The notes under the pieces were generated by a model. That model made no database searches. It was not told the origin of the DNA and saw nothing but the letters and a program-made list of their open reading frames with translations. Positions 6,674-6,693 of a stretch of 6,693 nucleotides of DNA are shown piece by piece. The stretch is from contig WQZE01000055.1 of assembly GCA_009780875.1 (NCBI GenBank), positions 1 through 6,693 of the forward strand. The letters run 5' to 3'. Both the position numbers and the translations under genes were made by a program. Within the stretch, counting starts at the first letter, position 1; each line of letters starts with the position of its first letter. Origin of the DNA: Bacillota bacterium. GTDB taxonomy: Bacteria; Bacillota; Clostridia; Christensenellales; Pumilibacteraceae.

Positions 6674-6693
6674 AATCGCCGGTTTCTTGGTCT

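Overview
The window is a compact housekeeping block with all four genes on the minus strand. Read in the direction of transcription, from right to left, they are lon (ATP-dependent protease, 5' end at or just beyond the right edge), engB/ysxC (ribosome-assembly GTPase), pcrA (UvrD-type SF1A helicase) and ligA (NAD+-dependent DNA ligase, running off the left edge). The three gaps are about 92, 69 and 87 nt. I see no RNA gene, mobile element or CRISPR array, no gene on the plus strand, and no gene-free stretch over 300 nt.

The host is a bacterium using the standard stop codons: lon ends in TAG, engB in TAA and pcrA in TGA. The best guess is Bacillota, probably a Clostridia-like lineage. The reasons are the adjacency of lon with ysxC and of pcrA with ligA, both known from Bacillus subtilis, a PcrA-type C-terminal end on the helicase, and AAAGGA/AGGAG Shine-Dalgarno sites about 6 nt before the start. 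This is an inference; nothing in the window fixes the species. Base composition is moderate, and Leu codons favour TTG and Gln codons CAA.

Layout on the plus coordinates: 1-1223 is ligA (407 codons visible, ending inside the zinc finger). 1224-1310 is a G-rich leader (on the coding strand) with two related GG-repeat motifs and the ligA ribosome-binding site. 1311-3608 is pcrA. 3609-3677 is a gap with the pcrA ribosome-binding site and a small palindrome. 3678-4313 is engB. 4314-4405 is a gap holding a perfect 9-bp stem-loop just before the engB start. 4406-6673 is lon.

The genes join two functional pairs. Lon and EngB act in protein quality control and large-subunit ribosome assembly. PcrA and LigA act in DNA unwinding and nick sealing during repair and replication. 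The lack of internal promoters or convincing terminators, and the uniform strand, suggest co-transcription, but that is inferred. I found no novel biological system. The second-look items are small regulatory-looking sequences between genes, a few substitutions in conserved motifs, and an over-represented TTGCAA palindrome.
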